Assembly (NCBI GenBank): GCA_963632935.1 | Contig: CAVGWA010000006.1 | Location: 1-59,516 of the forward strand | Reading direction: 5' to 3' | Source: Coprosoma sp963632935 | GTDB taxonomy: Bacteria > Bacillota_I > Bacilli_A > RF39 > UBA660 | Length of the DNA stretch: 59,516 nucleotides | In this document: positions 8,334 through 15,027 of the stretch, one piece after another | How the letters are laid out: the number at the start of each line of letters is the position of its first letter | How positions within the stretch are numbered: position 1 is the stretch's first letter | Translations under genes and position numbers: made by a program | Notes under the pieces: model-generated | Seen by the model: only the letters and a program-made list of their open reading frames with translations | The model's database searches: none | Told to the model about the DNA's origin: nothing

Positions 8334-8633
8334 ATGAAAGCAGTTATTGAAACTGGAGGAAAACAATATTATGTTGAAGAAGGTAGCGTATTATATGTTG
8401 AAAAATTAGACGCTGCTGCTGATGCTAAAGTTACTTTTGATAATGTTTTAATGATTGGTGGCGTTAGTGGTAATCCTTATGTTAAAGGAGCTAAAGCTGA
8501 AGCTAAAGTTTTAAAGCATGGAAAAGCAAGAAAAATTAAAGTTTATAAATATAAACAAAAGAAAAAATATCGTCGTACTCAAGGCCATCGTCAACCTTAT
8601 ACTAAAGTTGAAATTACAAAGTTAGTGGCTTAA
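8334..8633 (+). CDS. rplU: 50S ribosomal protein L21
   Basis: The 99-residue protein opens with MKAVIETGGKQYYVEEG, the family signature, and has the basic RNA-binding segment KYKQKKKYRRTQGHRQPYT near the end. An AAAGGAGG site precedes the ATG. It leads the rplU-prp-rpmA operon, with two-base gaps between genes. Confidence 0.98.
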   Translation: MKAVIETGGKQYYVEEGSVLYVEKLDAAADAKVTFDNVLMIGGVSGNPYVKGAKAEAKVLKHGKARKIKVYKYKQKKKYRRTQGHRQPYTKVEITKLVA

Positions 8634-8635
8634 GT

Positions 8636-8932
8636 ATGATTAAAGTGGAAGTTTTTAAAAAAAATATTGTAATTAGTGGTCATGCAATGTTTGATGATTA
8701 TGGTAAAGACATTGTTTGTGCTGCAGCTAGTTCAATTGTAATTACAAGTATTAATGGAATTTTAAGACTTAATGATAAGGCTTTAAGATATGAAAAATCG
8801 AAAGATAAATTAAGTATTGAAATTATTAATGAAACTGATGAAGTCAGAAAGCTTATTTTAAATATGATTGATTTACTTAAAGAATTAGAAAAACAATATA
8901 AAAAAAATATACAAGTAACTGAGGAGGTGTAA
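8636..8932 (+). CDS. prp: Prp, cysteine protease that trims L27
   Basis: Prp removes the N-terminal extension of ribosomal protein L27 in Bacillota and is needed for ribosome assembly. The 98-residue protein (formerly YsxB/DUF464) carries the catalytic pair: H16 in SGHAMFDDYGKD and C28 in IVCAAASS. It lies between rplU and rpmA, and the L27 encoded next has the expected extension, so enzyme and substrate are both present. Confidence 0.95.
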   Translation: MIKVEVFKKNIVISGHAMFDDYGKDIVCAAASSIVITSINGILRLNDKALRYEKSKDKLSIEIINETDEVRKLILNMIDLLKELEKQYKKNIQVTEEV

Positions 8933-8934
8933 TT

Positions 8935-9219
8935 ATGGCATTATTAAAATTAGATATCCAATTATTCGCTCATAAAAAAGGACAAGGTTCAACTAAAAAT
9001 GGTCGTGATTCAGAGTCTAAAAGATTAGGAGCTAAAGCTGCTGATGGAGAGGTAGTAACTGGAGGTTCTATTTTATATCGTCAAAGAGGTACTAAAGTTT
9101 ATCCTGGCATTAATGTTGGAAAAGGTAAAGATGATACATTATTTGCTAAAATTCCAGGTGTAGTAAAATTTGAACGTTTAGGCCGTGATCGTAAACAAGT
9201 GAGTGTTTACCCTGAATAA
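8935..9219 (+). CDS. rpmA: 50S ribosomal protein L27 with cleavable N-terminus
   Basis: The 94 residues begin MALLKLDIQLFAHKK. The part up to Phe11 is the Bacillota-type extension cut by Prp, leaving AHKKGQGSTKNGRDS, the usual L27 start. The GAGGAGG site lies at the end of prp. A strong hairpin begins within its stop codon. Confidence 0.98.
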   Translation: MALLKLDIQLFAHKKGQGSTKNGRDSESKRLGAKAADGEVVTGGSILYRQRGTKVYPGINVGKGKDDTLFAKIPGVVKFERLGRDRKQVSVYPE

Positions 9220-9258
9220 AAAGTTAAAGATTGAAAATATCTTTAACTTTTTTGTATG
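9218..9258. terminator. bidirectional terminator between rpmA and the DUF192 gene
   Basis: A 14-bp perfect inverted repeat (9218-9231 with 9239-9252) with A-tract before and T-tract after. It can end transcripts from both sides. Its right arm lies inside the last codons of the minus-strand gene. Confidence 0.85.
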
Positions 9259-9502
9259 TGCCAGCTGGCATTTCGTATGTATATTTTACGTTTTTTTTAG
9301 GTAGAATTATTTTGTTTGGTTTTAGATTTTCATAAATATATAATATTTTATTATTTTTATCGGTTAAAACTACATCAATATTTGTTTTCATAAAGAAGGT
9401 ATGGATGCCATTTGTTTTAAATTTTAAAATGTAGTTAAAATTTTTAACAAACATTAAACCTTTTAGTTTTTTTAAAAAAGTATTGGCATTTTTTATTTCC
9501 AT
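9224..9502 (-). CDS. DUF192 family protein
   Basis: This 92-residue protein keeps the DUF192 core: GLMFVKN near residue 15, then FFMKTNIDVVLTDKNNKI (the family's MxN-x-IPLD-type block) and YEMPAGTYKK near the end. Most family members have a signal peptide; this one has none, so it is probably cytoplasmic. The function of the family is not established. The GGTGATAAC site sets the ATG. Confidence 0.85.
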   Translation of the reverse strand: MEIKNANTFLKKLKGLMFVKNFNYILKFKTNGIHTFFMKTNIDVVLTDKNNKILYIYENLKPNKIILPKKNVKYTYEMPAGTYKKVKDIFNL

Positions 9503-9554
9503 GTTATCACCATTTTCACTATAACATATTTTTATCTTTTTGTGTAACTATACC

Positions 9555-9583
9555 TTGATTTTTATAGTAAAAAAATTTATAAT
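9555..9583 (+). promoter_or_regulatory. SigA-type promoter of the Flp-like pilin gene
   Basis: TTGATT (9555-9560), 17-base spacer, TATAAT (9578-9583), about 35 bases before the pilin start. Confidence 0.65.
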
Positions 9584-9618
9584 TAACTTAAGGTCTATGA
9601 TGACACGTGGAGGGTGCT

Positions 9619-9810
9619 ATGAAAATGAATAATAAAGGGCAAGCATTAGTAGAATATTTACTAATAATTGCTGTGATAAGTGTAATTGTAGTTAGCGTTG
9701 TTAAACTACTAGGAGGTTATTTACAAGATTCTGTAACTAAATCCTCTTGTAAACTTATTGATAAACAGTATGTTGAAGGTTCAGAACCTGGAAAAGGTAA
9801 GTGCCAATAG
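9619..9810 (+). CDS. Flp/class III-type pilin-like small protein
   Basis: The 63 residues start MKMNNKGQALVEYLLIIAVIS. A Gly followed by QALVEY and a hydrophobic helix is the pattern cut by prepilin peptidases in Flp/Tad-type pilins. The short C-terminal part has two cysteines (in SSCKLI and GKCQ) that could form a disulfide. I start at ATG 9619 because GGAGGG lies six bases before it; an in-frame GTG at 9607 overlaps that site. No pilus assembly genes are in the window, so the machine it belongs to is unknown. Confidence 0.75.
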   Translation: MKMNNKGQALVEYLLIIAVISVIVVSVVKLLGGYLQDSVTKSSCKLIDKQYVEGSEPGKGKCQ

Positions 9811-9830
9811 ATGATATTGCCTTTTTTCTT
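9793..9830 (+). terminator. intrinsic terminator after the Flp-like pilin gene
   Basis: An 8-bp stem with one G-T pair (9793-9800 with 9817-9824) followed by a run of T. The left arm lies inside the last codons of the pilin gene. Confidence 0.6.
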
Positions 9831-9870
9831 ACGCACTATTGTTATGAGAAATTTTTAGGAGGCAATGTTG

Positions 9871-10242
9871 ATGAAGAAAAACCAAATTTTATATTTAATT
9901 TTGAATGTTTTAACACTTGGCTTTTTTATTTTTTATGTCGCGTATAAATTAGATTTATATGATAAAAAAGCTTGGTATTTTAAATGGTATTATTGGTTTT
10001 TTGCTTTTTTATGCGGTTTTTTACCAGGTATTATTATGCTTTTAATTTTTAATATTAAAATGGCATGTTTAGTTAGTTTAAAATTTAAAACACCTGGTAT
10101 GGAAGTTTATTCTTATCCATATTCTTGGATTGTTTGTTTGATTGTACCAATTTTAGGATGGTCATTATTTATTCTTTTGTATGTTTATGTGCATGTGTGG
10201 TATATTTTTTTAATGGATGGTGGTTTATATGGCAGAAAATAG
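9871..10242 (+). CDS. unknown three-helix membrane protein
   Basis: I do not recognise the family. About 123 residues with three hydrophobic helices (roughly 5-24, 39-62, 83-108), many Trp, Tyr and Phe residues, and short loops. AGGAGG at 9857-9862 fits ATG 9871 better than ATG 9865, which would be only two bases away. Its end overlaps the start of nusB by 14 bases, so translation of the two may be coupled. Confidence 0.7.
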   Translation: MKKNQILYLILNVLTLGFFIFYVAYKLDLYDKKAWYFKWYYWFFAFLCGFLPGIIMLLIFNIKMACLVSLKFKTPGMEVYSYPYSWIVCLIVPILGWSLFILLYVYVHVWYIFLMDGGLYGRK

Positions 10243-10636
10243 AAGTGAACTTAGACGAAAGTGTATGACAATTTTATATCAAATTAATGTTTATGAAAAA
10301 AATAAGATAAATTATAATGTTGAAGATGTGATTAAAGAAGTATCTTTAGTTGAAAATGAATATATTAAAGAAATTGTTTATGGCGTTTTAACATATAAAA
10401 ATGATATTGATAATTTAGCAAATAAATATTTATCTGGATGGAGTATTGATAGATTAGGAAATACTGATATTGCTATTATGAGAATTGGTATATTTGAACT
10501 TTTATATACTTCTACTCCTTCTGTAGTCGCGATTAATGAAGCTGTAGAGCTTGCAAAAACGTATAGTGATGATAGTGTTAGAAAAATGATAAATGGTGTT
10601 TTAGACAAAATTTATAAGGAAAAAGAAAATGAATGA
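10229..10636 (+). CDS. nusB: transcription antitermination factor NusB
   Basis: NusB binds boxA RNA with S10 and supports rRNA transcription. The 135-residue all-helical protein shows RRKCMTILYQ near the start and VVAINEAVELAK plus FVNGVLDKI-type (MINGVLDKIYK) motifs near the end. I prefer ATG 10229, giving MAENRSE, over ATG 10217, because GGATGGTGG lies between them as the ribosome site. It is followed by xseA, overlapping by eight bases. Confidence 0.95.
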   Translation: MAENRSELRRKCMTILYQINVYEKNKINYNVEDVIKEVSLVENEYIKEIVYGVLTYKNDIDNLANKYLSGWSIDRLGNTDIAIMRIGIFELLYTSTPSVVAINEAVELAKTYSDDSVRKMINGVLDKIYKEKENE

Positions 10637-11900
10637 TAAGTATTTACCTATAAGTGCAATTACACGTTATTTAAAAGCTAAATTTGATGTTGATGAGAAT
10701 TTACAAAAAGTGTTTTTAAAAGGTGAAATATCTAATTTTAAGGCTCATACATCAGGTCATTTTTATTTTTCTTTAAAGGATGAGACTAGTAAAATTAATG
10801 CTATTATGTTTAGGGGAAATGCTAGTAAGGTTTTATTTAAACCACAAGATGGCATTAAGGTTTTAGTTACTGGAAGAATTAGTGTTTATGAGTCACTTGG
10901 AAGTTATCAAATATATGTTGATGAAATGTTAGAAGATGGTGTTGGTAATTTATATGTTGCTTATGAAAGGTTAAAAAAGCAATTATTAAGTGAAGGCCTT
11001 TTTGATGAAAATCATAAAAAACCTATTCCTAAAATTCCTAAAAGAATAGGGGTAATTACAGCTTCTACTGGAGCGGCTATTAGAGATATTTTAACAACAA
11101 TTAAAAGAAGGTTTCCTATTTGTGAGGTTTTACTTTTTCCAACTTTGGTTCAAGGAGAAAATGCTAAAGATGATATTGTAAGAAATATTTTAAGGGCACA
11201 GAATTATGATTTGGATGTTTTGATTGTAGGTAGAGGTGGTGGCTCTATTGAAGATTTATGGCCTTTTAATGAAGAAAAAGTAGCACGTGCTATTTATAAT
11301 TCTAGTGTTCCTGTTATAAGTGCGGTTGGTCATGAAGTTGATTTTACTATTGCTGATTTTGTAGCAGATTTAAGGGCTCCAACGCCAACAGCTGCGGCTG
11401 AGCTTGCTGTTCCTAATATGAGTGATTTAGTTAAAAATATAAATCAAATTGTAATAAGGTTAAATGAAAATATTTATAAGAAATTAAATTATCAAAAATT
11501 GTATTTAGATTCTATTAAAAACTCATTTGCTTTAAAAAATCCTATGATTATGTTTGAAGGTAGAAAACAAAAATTGGATTTATTAAATCATAAGTTTGAT
11601 GAGATTATTTTTAATAAAATAGAAAAAGAAAAGGTTAAATTAGAGCATATTAAAAAAAGTTATGTGCTTACAAATCCTAGTTTAATTTATAAAGATAAAA
11701 AGGCTGTTTTAAAAAATTTAATAGATAAATTAGAACTTTTAAATCCTTTAAATATTTTATCTAGAGGATATAGTATATCTTATTTAGATAATAAGGCTTT
11801 AAAGTCGGTAGATGGTATAAATAAAAATGATTTAGTTGATATTAAACTTTTTGATGGAACTATAAAAACAAAGGTAATAGAAGTTAAGGAGGACAAATAA
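10629..11900 (+). CDS. xseA: exodeoxyribonuclease VII large subunit
   Basis: XseA is the catalytic subunit of ExoVII, which degrades single-stranded DNA to short oligonucleotides. The 423 residues start with an OB-fold (GEISNFKAHTSGHFYFSLKD). The catalytic core follows (GVITASTGAAIRDI, then GRGGGSIEDLWPFN and SAVGHEVDFTIADFVADLRAPTPTAAAEL), then a long coiled coil and a short C-terminal segment with LSRGYSI. nusB overlaps its start and xseB overlaps its stop, so this is a tight operon. Confidence 0.97.
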   Translation: MNDKYLPISAITRYLKAKFDVDENLQKVFLKGEISNFKAHTSGHFYFSLKDETSKINAIMFRGNASKVLFKPQDGIKVLVTGRISVYESLGSYQIYVDEMLEDGVGNLYVAYERLKKQLLSEGLFDENHKKPIPKIPKRIGVITASTGAAIRDILTTIKRRFPICEVLLFPTLVQGENAKDDIVRNILRAQNYDLDVLIVGRGGGSIEDLWPFNEEKVARAIYNSSVPVISAVGHEVDFTIADFVADLRAPTPTAAAELAVPNMSDLVKNINQIVIRLNENIYKKLNYQKLYLDSIKNSFALKNPMIMFEGRKQKLDLLNHKFDEIIFNKIEKEKVKLEHIKKSYVLTNPSLIYKDKKAVLKNLIDKLELLNPLNILSRGYSISYLDNKALKSVDGINKNDLVDIKLFDGTIKTKVIEVKEDK

Positions 11901-12121
11901 TGGCAAAGGAAAAAACGTTTGAAGAAAAGATTGCTTTACTTGAAGAGATTGTTACAACATTAGAAAATGGTGATACACCGTTAGATGATTCAATAAAGAA
12001 GTATACAGAGGCTATGAAGCTTGTTAAACAGTGTGATGATGAGTTAAAAAATATAGAAGAAAAAGTAAATAAAATTGTTTTAGAAAATGGTAATTTAGAA
12101 GATTTTGAAGCTAAAGAATGA
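11900..12121 (+). CDS. xseB: exodeoxyribonuclease VII small subunit
   Basis: The 73-residue helical protein has the family pattern FEEKIALLEEIVTTLENGDTP and LDDSIKKYTEAM. Several copies wrap the coiled coil of XseA. The ATG shares its first base with the xseA stop (TAATG), and GGAGG lies nine bases upstream. Confidence 0.96.
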   Translation: MAKEKTFEEKIALLEEIVTTLENGDTPLDDSIKKYTEAMKLVKQCDDELKNIEEKVNKIVLENGNLEDFEAKE

Positions 12122-12134
12122 AAGTGAGTTATTT

Positions 12135-12566
12135 ATGAAAAAAGGTTTTACATTAGTTGAATTAATTGCTGTTATTGCAATAATTGGTATAATTGCAACT
12201 ATAACGACACCTATAGTTATGTCTGCGATTAATAGTTCAAAAGAAAATGCACTTAAAGATTCTGCTTATAGTTTGGTTTCTGCAGCAGGAACATATCAAG
12301 CTCAAAAACAAGCTTTAAATGAGGTTACAACATTTAAAATAAATTATGCAACAGCTTCTTCAGAAGAAAAAAAGGTATTAGTGACTAAAGGTAAGTTACC
12401 TGATGCTGGTGAACTTGAAATAGATGAAAATGGTAAGGTTACTTTGGCTTTATGGGGAAATGATGCTAAAGCATGTGTTGTCAAGAAAGCATCCGATAAA
12501 ACAATAAAAATAAATAAAAATATAAAAAAAGCAACAGAATGCATAATTAATAATATTAATAAGTAG
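12135..12566 (+). CDS. type IV pilin-like protein (ComGC/PulG type)
   Basis: The 143-residue protein has a short leader and the prepilin motif MKKGFTLVELIAVIAIIGII: cut after Gly4, Phe +1, Glu +5, then a hydrophobic helix. The globular part has two cysteines near the end (KACVVKK and ATECIIN) that may pair. I choose ATG 12135 over the in-frame upstream ATG 12105, which lies inside xseB and would put ten residues before the leader. It could be a competence pseudopilin or a pilus subunit; no partner genes are nearby. Confidence 0.8.
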   Translation: MKKGFTLVELIAVIAIIGIIATITTPIVMSAINSSKENALKDSAYSLVSAAGTYQAQKQALNEVTTFKINYATASSEEKKVLVTKGKLPDAGELEIDENGKVTLALWGNDAKACVVKKASDKTIKINKNIKKATECIINNINK

Positions 12567-12575
12567 TGTGATTAA

Positions 12576-13376
12576 GTGAGAAAAAAAATTCAAATTATTT
12601 GTTTTATAATATTTATTTTTATATTGATTTTTATTGGTTTTAAGTTATTTAAAGGTGATGATAATAAAGAAATTATCCAAAATATAACTGATGATGAAAA
12701 GGTTAAGATTAATATTATTGGTAATTTTATTACATATGTTGAATTAAATGATGTTTATAAAGAACAATCTGCACGGGCATATAATGGTGATAAAAACGTT
12801 TCTAATAAAATAGTTATATCTTATTTTCAAAATGATAATCAGGTAAGTAGAGTTGATACTAAAAAGGTGGGTAATTTTGTTGTTAAATATGAAATTTCAT
12901 TAAATGGCAAAGTTTATAAGGCTACAAGAATTGTTATAGTAACTGATAATAAAGCACCACGTTTGATTGTTCCTAATACAGTAGTGCTTAGTAGTTTAGA
13001 GGCTTTAAATTATAATGTTAATGATGGTGTTAAGGCAACAGATAATTCTAATAATGTTAGTTTTAATTGTGCAAATACATTATCTTTTATACCTGGAAGT
13101 TATATAATTAAATGTAAGGCTAAAGATAATAATGGTAATGTAGATGAGAAAAAAAGATTAATAAAGGTTATTGGAATTGAGTTTTCTTACGATGATAATT
13201 TAACAATTAAATATCCAAAAGATAAAAATTATACGTATAAATATAGTTTAGATGAGGGCGAGACTTGGCAAGATGCAGGTAGTACAGTTTCTTTAGATTT
13301 TAAAAGTGGCAATGTAATTGCACTGGTTTTAGAAAATAATTCATTTGTTATGGCTAGTACATATTATAAAAAATAA
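12576..13376 (+). CDS. membrane-anchored surface protein with Ig-like/DUF5011-type domain
   Basis: A 266-residue protein with an N-terminal anchor helix (about 5-24) and extracellular beta domains. The stretch KVGNFVVKYEISLNGKVYKA, then VTDNKAPRLIVP, VKATDNSNNVSF and IIKCKAKDNNGN, is typical of HYR/DUF5011 Ig-like repeats. A C-terminal part has YKYSLDEGETWQDA. The start is GTG 12576; the ribosome site (AGTGTGAT) is weak. The product is likely a cell-surface or assembly protein of unknown role, possibly linked to the pilin-like gene just upstream. Confidence 0.7.
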   Translation: MRKKIQIICFIIFIFILIFIGFKLFKGDDNKEIIQNITDDEKVKINIIGNFITYVELNDVYKEQSARAYNGDKNVSNKIVISYFQNDNQVSRVDTKKVGNFVVKYEISLNGKVYKATRIVIVTDNKAPRLIVPNTVVLSSLEALNYNVNDGVKATDNSNNVSFNCANTLSFIPGSYIIKCKAKDNNGNVDEKKRLIKVIGIEFSYDDNLTIKYPKDKNYTYKYSLDEGETWQDAGSTVSLDFKSGNVIALVLENNSFVMASTYYKK

Positions 13377-13402
13377 CATACTTAAAGGTATGTTATATTT
13401 TT
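13374..13402. terminator. bidirectional terminator between the Ig-like protein gene and lexA
   Basis: An 8-bp perfect stem (13374-13381 with 13388-13395, loop TTAAAG), T-rich on the plus strand side. It overlaps the lexA stop codon region on the other strand. Confidence 0.75.
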
Positions 13403-14010
13403 CTATATAGACCAATTGCTTTTCCTAAAATTGTTACGTTATTTAAAATTATTGGTTCCATGGTATCGTTTTCTGGCTGTAAGCGAAAATGTCCGTTTTC
13501 TTTATAAAATGTTTTTAGGGTAACTTCATTTTCATCTGTCATTGCAACAACAATTTCTCCATTACGGGCAACTTGTCTTTTTTCTACTATAACAATATCA
13601 CCATCTAAAATTCCAGCATTAATCATAGATGTTCCATCTACTTTTAAAGTAAAAACTTCTTTTCCTTTTGGAAGTAAATATGCTGGTAATGCGAAGTATT
13701 CATCTGGCATTTCAATTGCTTCAATAGGAGAGCCTGCGGTAATTTTTCCAAGTAATGGAACTTCAGCTACTAAGTCATTTTCTTTTTCAAATTCGTTTTT
13801 AACTAATAGTTCGATTGCTCTATTTTTTGAAGAGTCTTTTTTTATAATTCCTTTTTTTTCAAGGTTAGATAAGTGTGCATGTATTGTGGCTGGTGATGAA
13901 ATGTTTAGTGCTTTTCCAATTTCTCTAACGGTTGGTGGATAACCATGTGATACAATAAAACTTTTTATATATGTTAATACATCGGCTTGTCTTTTAGTTA
14001 AGTTTTCCAT
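13393..14010 (-). CDS. lexA: SOS repressor LexA
   Basis: The 205-residue LexA has an N-terminal winged helix (TKRQADVLTYIKSF, YPPTVREIGKALNISSPAT) and a C-terminal self-cleaving S24 domain. The cleavage bond is Ala92-Gly93 in KITAGSP. The catalytic Ser128 is in DGTSMINAG and Lys166 in NEVTLKTF. RecA filaments trigger its cleavage after DNA damage. The GGAGGAAT site sets the ATG. Its own promoter and a divergent SOS promoter lie upstream, both with operator-like palindromes. Confidence 0.97.
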   Translation of the reverse strand: MENLTKRQADVLTYIKSFIVSHGYPPTVREIGKALNISSPATIHAHLSNLEKKGIIKKDSSKNRAIELLVKNEFEKENDLVAEVPLLGKITAGSPIEAIEMPDEYFALPAYLLPKGKEVFTLKVDGTSMINAGILDGDIVIVEKRQVARNGEIVVAMTDENEVTLKTFYKENGHFRLQPENDTMEPIILNNVTILGKAIGLYRKI

Positions 14011-14029
14011 TTTATTCCTCCTTTAACAC

Positions 14030-14070
14030 ATTTTAACATACTTCTTTTTTATAGTCAAACATTTGTTTGA
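14030..14070 (-). promoter_or_regulatory. lexA promoter with overlapping LexA operator
   Basis: On the minus strand, TTGACT (14058-14053), 17 bases, TAAAAT (14035-14030). The palindrome CAAAC-ATTT-GTTTG at 14056-14069 covers the -35 and differs from the Bacillus SOS box CGAAC-N4-GTTCG by one base in each arm. This indicates autoregulation. Confidence 0.75.
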
Positions 14071-14077
14071 AAATGTA

Positions 14078-14106
14078 TTGACACGAAAATATGTTCGTGA
14101 TATTAT
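14078..14106 (+). promoter_or_regulatory. SOS promoter with LexA box in the spacer
   Basis: TTGACA (14078-14083), exact 17-base spacer, TATTAT (14101-14106). The LexA box CGAAA-ATAT-GTTCG (14084-14097) starts immediately after the -35 and fills the spacer, one mismatch from CGAAC-N4-GTTCG. LexA binding here would block RNA polymerase directly. Confidence 0.85.
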
Positions 14107-14133
14107 TAAAATGTAAGAGGGAGGTTAAAGGTT

Positions 14134-14271
14134 ATGGAATTTTTAAGATGTAAATCAGTTATTGCTTTGGTTTTTATGTTACTTATGGTGAGTTATATAA
14201 GTGTTTCGGATAATTTAACTATTCAAAATCATTCACAAGATAATGGGAGAGAAATTGTAGAAAATGTGTGA
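14134..14271 (+). CDS. 45-residue SOS-controlled membrane protein at the yneA position
   Basis: A small open frame (ATG 14134 to TGA 14269) with a good GGGAGG site encodes a short basic start, one hydrophobic helix (SVIALVFMLLMVSYISV) and a 25-residue polar tail. It is driven by the SOS promoter divergent from lexA, exactly where B. subtilis has yneA, the SOS division inhibitor. YneA has a membrane helix plus LysM; no LysM is present here. It may be a minimal YneA-like inhibitor, but homology cannot be shown at this length. Confidence 0.7.
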   Translation: MEFLRCKSVIALVFMLLMVSYISVSDNLTIQNHSQDNGREIVENV

Positions 14272-14287
14272 TTTTTAATGTTAAACC

Positions 14288-14316
14288 TTGATAATATGTA
14301 TAAATTTTAGTAAAAT
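14288..14316 (+). promoter_or_regulatory. SigA-type promoter of yneF
   Basis: TTGATA (14288-14293), 17-base spacer, TAAAAT (14311-14316), then AGGAGG and the yneF ATG. Confidence 0.65.
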
Positions 14317-14339
14317 ACTTTGTATAGGAGGAAGATAAA

Positions 14340-14564
14340 ATGAACTGGGGAGCATTTTTACTAGATTTATTAAAAGTTGCTGGTGGTTTAATTGTCGGTA
14401 TTGTTATTGGATTTTTAATTGCAAAGAAGATTATGCAAAAACAACTTAAAGAAAATCCACCTATTAATGAAAAAATGATTAAAGCAATGATGTCTGGTAT
14501 GGGTAGAACACCTAGCCAAAAGCAAGTTAATCAAATGATGAAATCAATGCAAAAGTATATGTAA
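14340..14564 (+). CDS. yneF: YneF family (UPF0154) small membrane protein
   Basis: The 74 residues have one membrane helix (about 5-28, ending in FLIAKKIM) and the family's conserved cytoplasmic tail: LKENPPINEKMIKAMM and GRTPSQKQVNQMMKSM. The role is unknown. In B. subtilis yneF lies a few genes from lexA-yneA, so the neighbourhood is conserved. Confidence 0.92.
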   Translation: MNWGAFLLDLLKVAGGLIVGIVIGFLIAKKIMQKQLKENPPINEKMIKAMMSGMGRTPSQKQVNQMMKSMQKYM

Positions 14565-14585
14565 AGCATTGATTTTTGTTTTGTT
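14541..14585 (+). terminator. intrinsic terminator overlapping the end of yneF
   Basis: A perfect 10-bp stem (14541-14550 with 14566-14575, 15-base loop) followed by a T-rich run. The left arm is coding sequence of yneF. Confidence 0.7.
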
Positions 14586-14604
14586 TTCCTTTATTATTAT
14601 ATTT

Positions 14605-15027
14605 ATGGATAAAGAATTTATTGAAATTGCAATTTATGAAAATTTAAAGGAAGTTAATTTTAAAAATCATGATGGGTTGTGTTTTTATTTTTCTAATAAT
14701 ATTAAACATGATTTAGAAGTTATGGATGTAAATGTTAGTATGTGGAATATTAGAAATTTAACTAATTGTGATTATGATCATTATTTTTTAGTTGCTGGAG
14801 ATGATGATAAGTATTTAATTGATTTAACGTACGGTCAATTTTTGAAAAAAGAAAATGAAGTTCCAATAGTTTTTGAAGATTTCCCAGGTAATATTTTAAT
14901 GCAGACTGATAGAGGGAAGTTAATTTTAAATAATTTAATTGATAAAGGATATTTTAAACTTATTTCAGATGATTTTGATATTTATTTAAATAGTTTTAAA
15001 CCAAAAGAAAGGAAGAAGATTAGATGA
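14605..15027 (+). CDS. unknown protein with a possible Cys-His-Asp (papain/transglutaminase-like) triad
   Basis: I do not recognise the family with certainty. The order Cys (GLCFYFSNN), His (YDHYFLVAGDD) and Asp (KYLIDLTYGQF) resembles small papain- or transglutaminase-like folds, where that last block is common. The start is doubtful: ATG 14605 lacks a clear ribosome site, while TTG 14569 would add a 12-residue hydrophobic start but lies inside the yneF terminator stem. The gene overlaps tgt by four bases (ATGA), so it is probably cotranscribed with it. Confidence 0.6.
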   Translation: MDKEFIEIAIYENLKEVNFKNHDGLCFYFSNNIKHDLEVMDVNVSMWNIRNLTNCDYDHYFLVAGDDDKYLIDLTYGQFLKKENEVPIVFEDFPGNILMQTDRGKLILNNLIDKGYFKLISDDFDIYLNSFKPKERKKIR

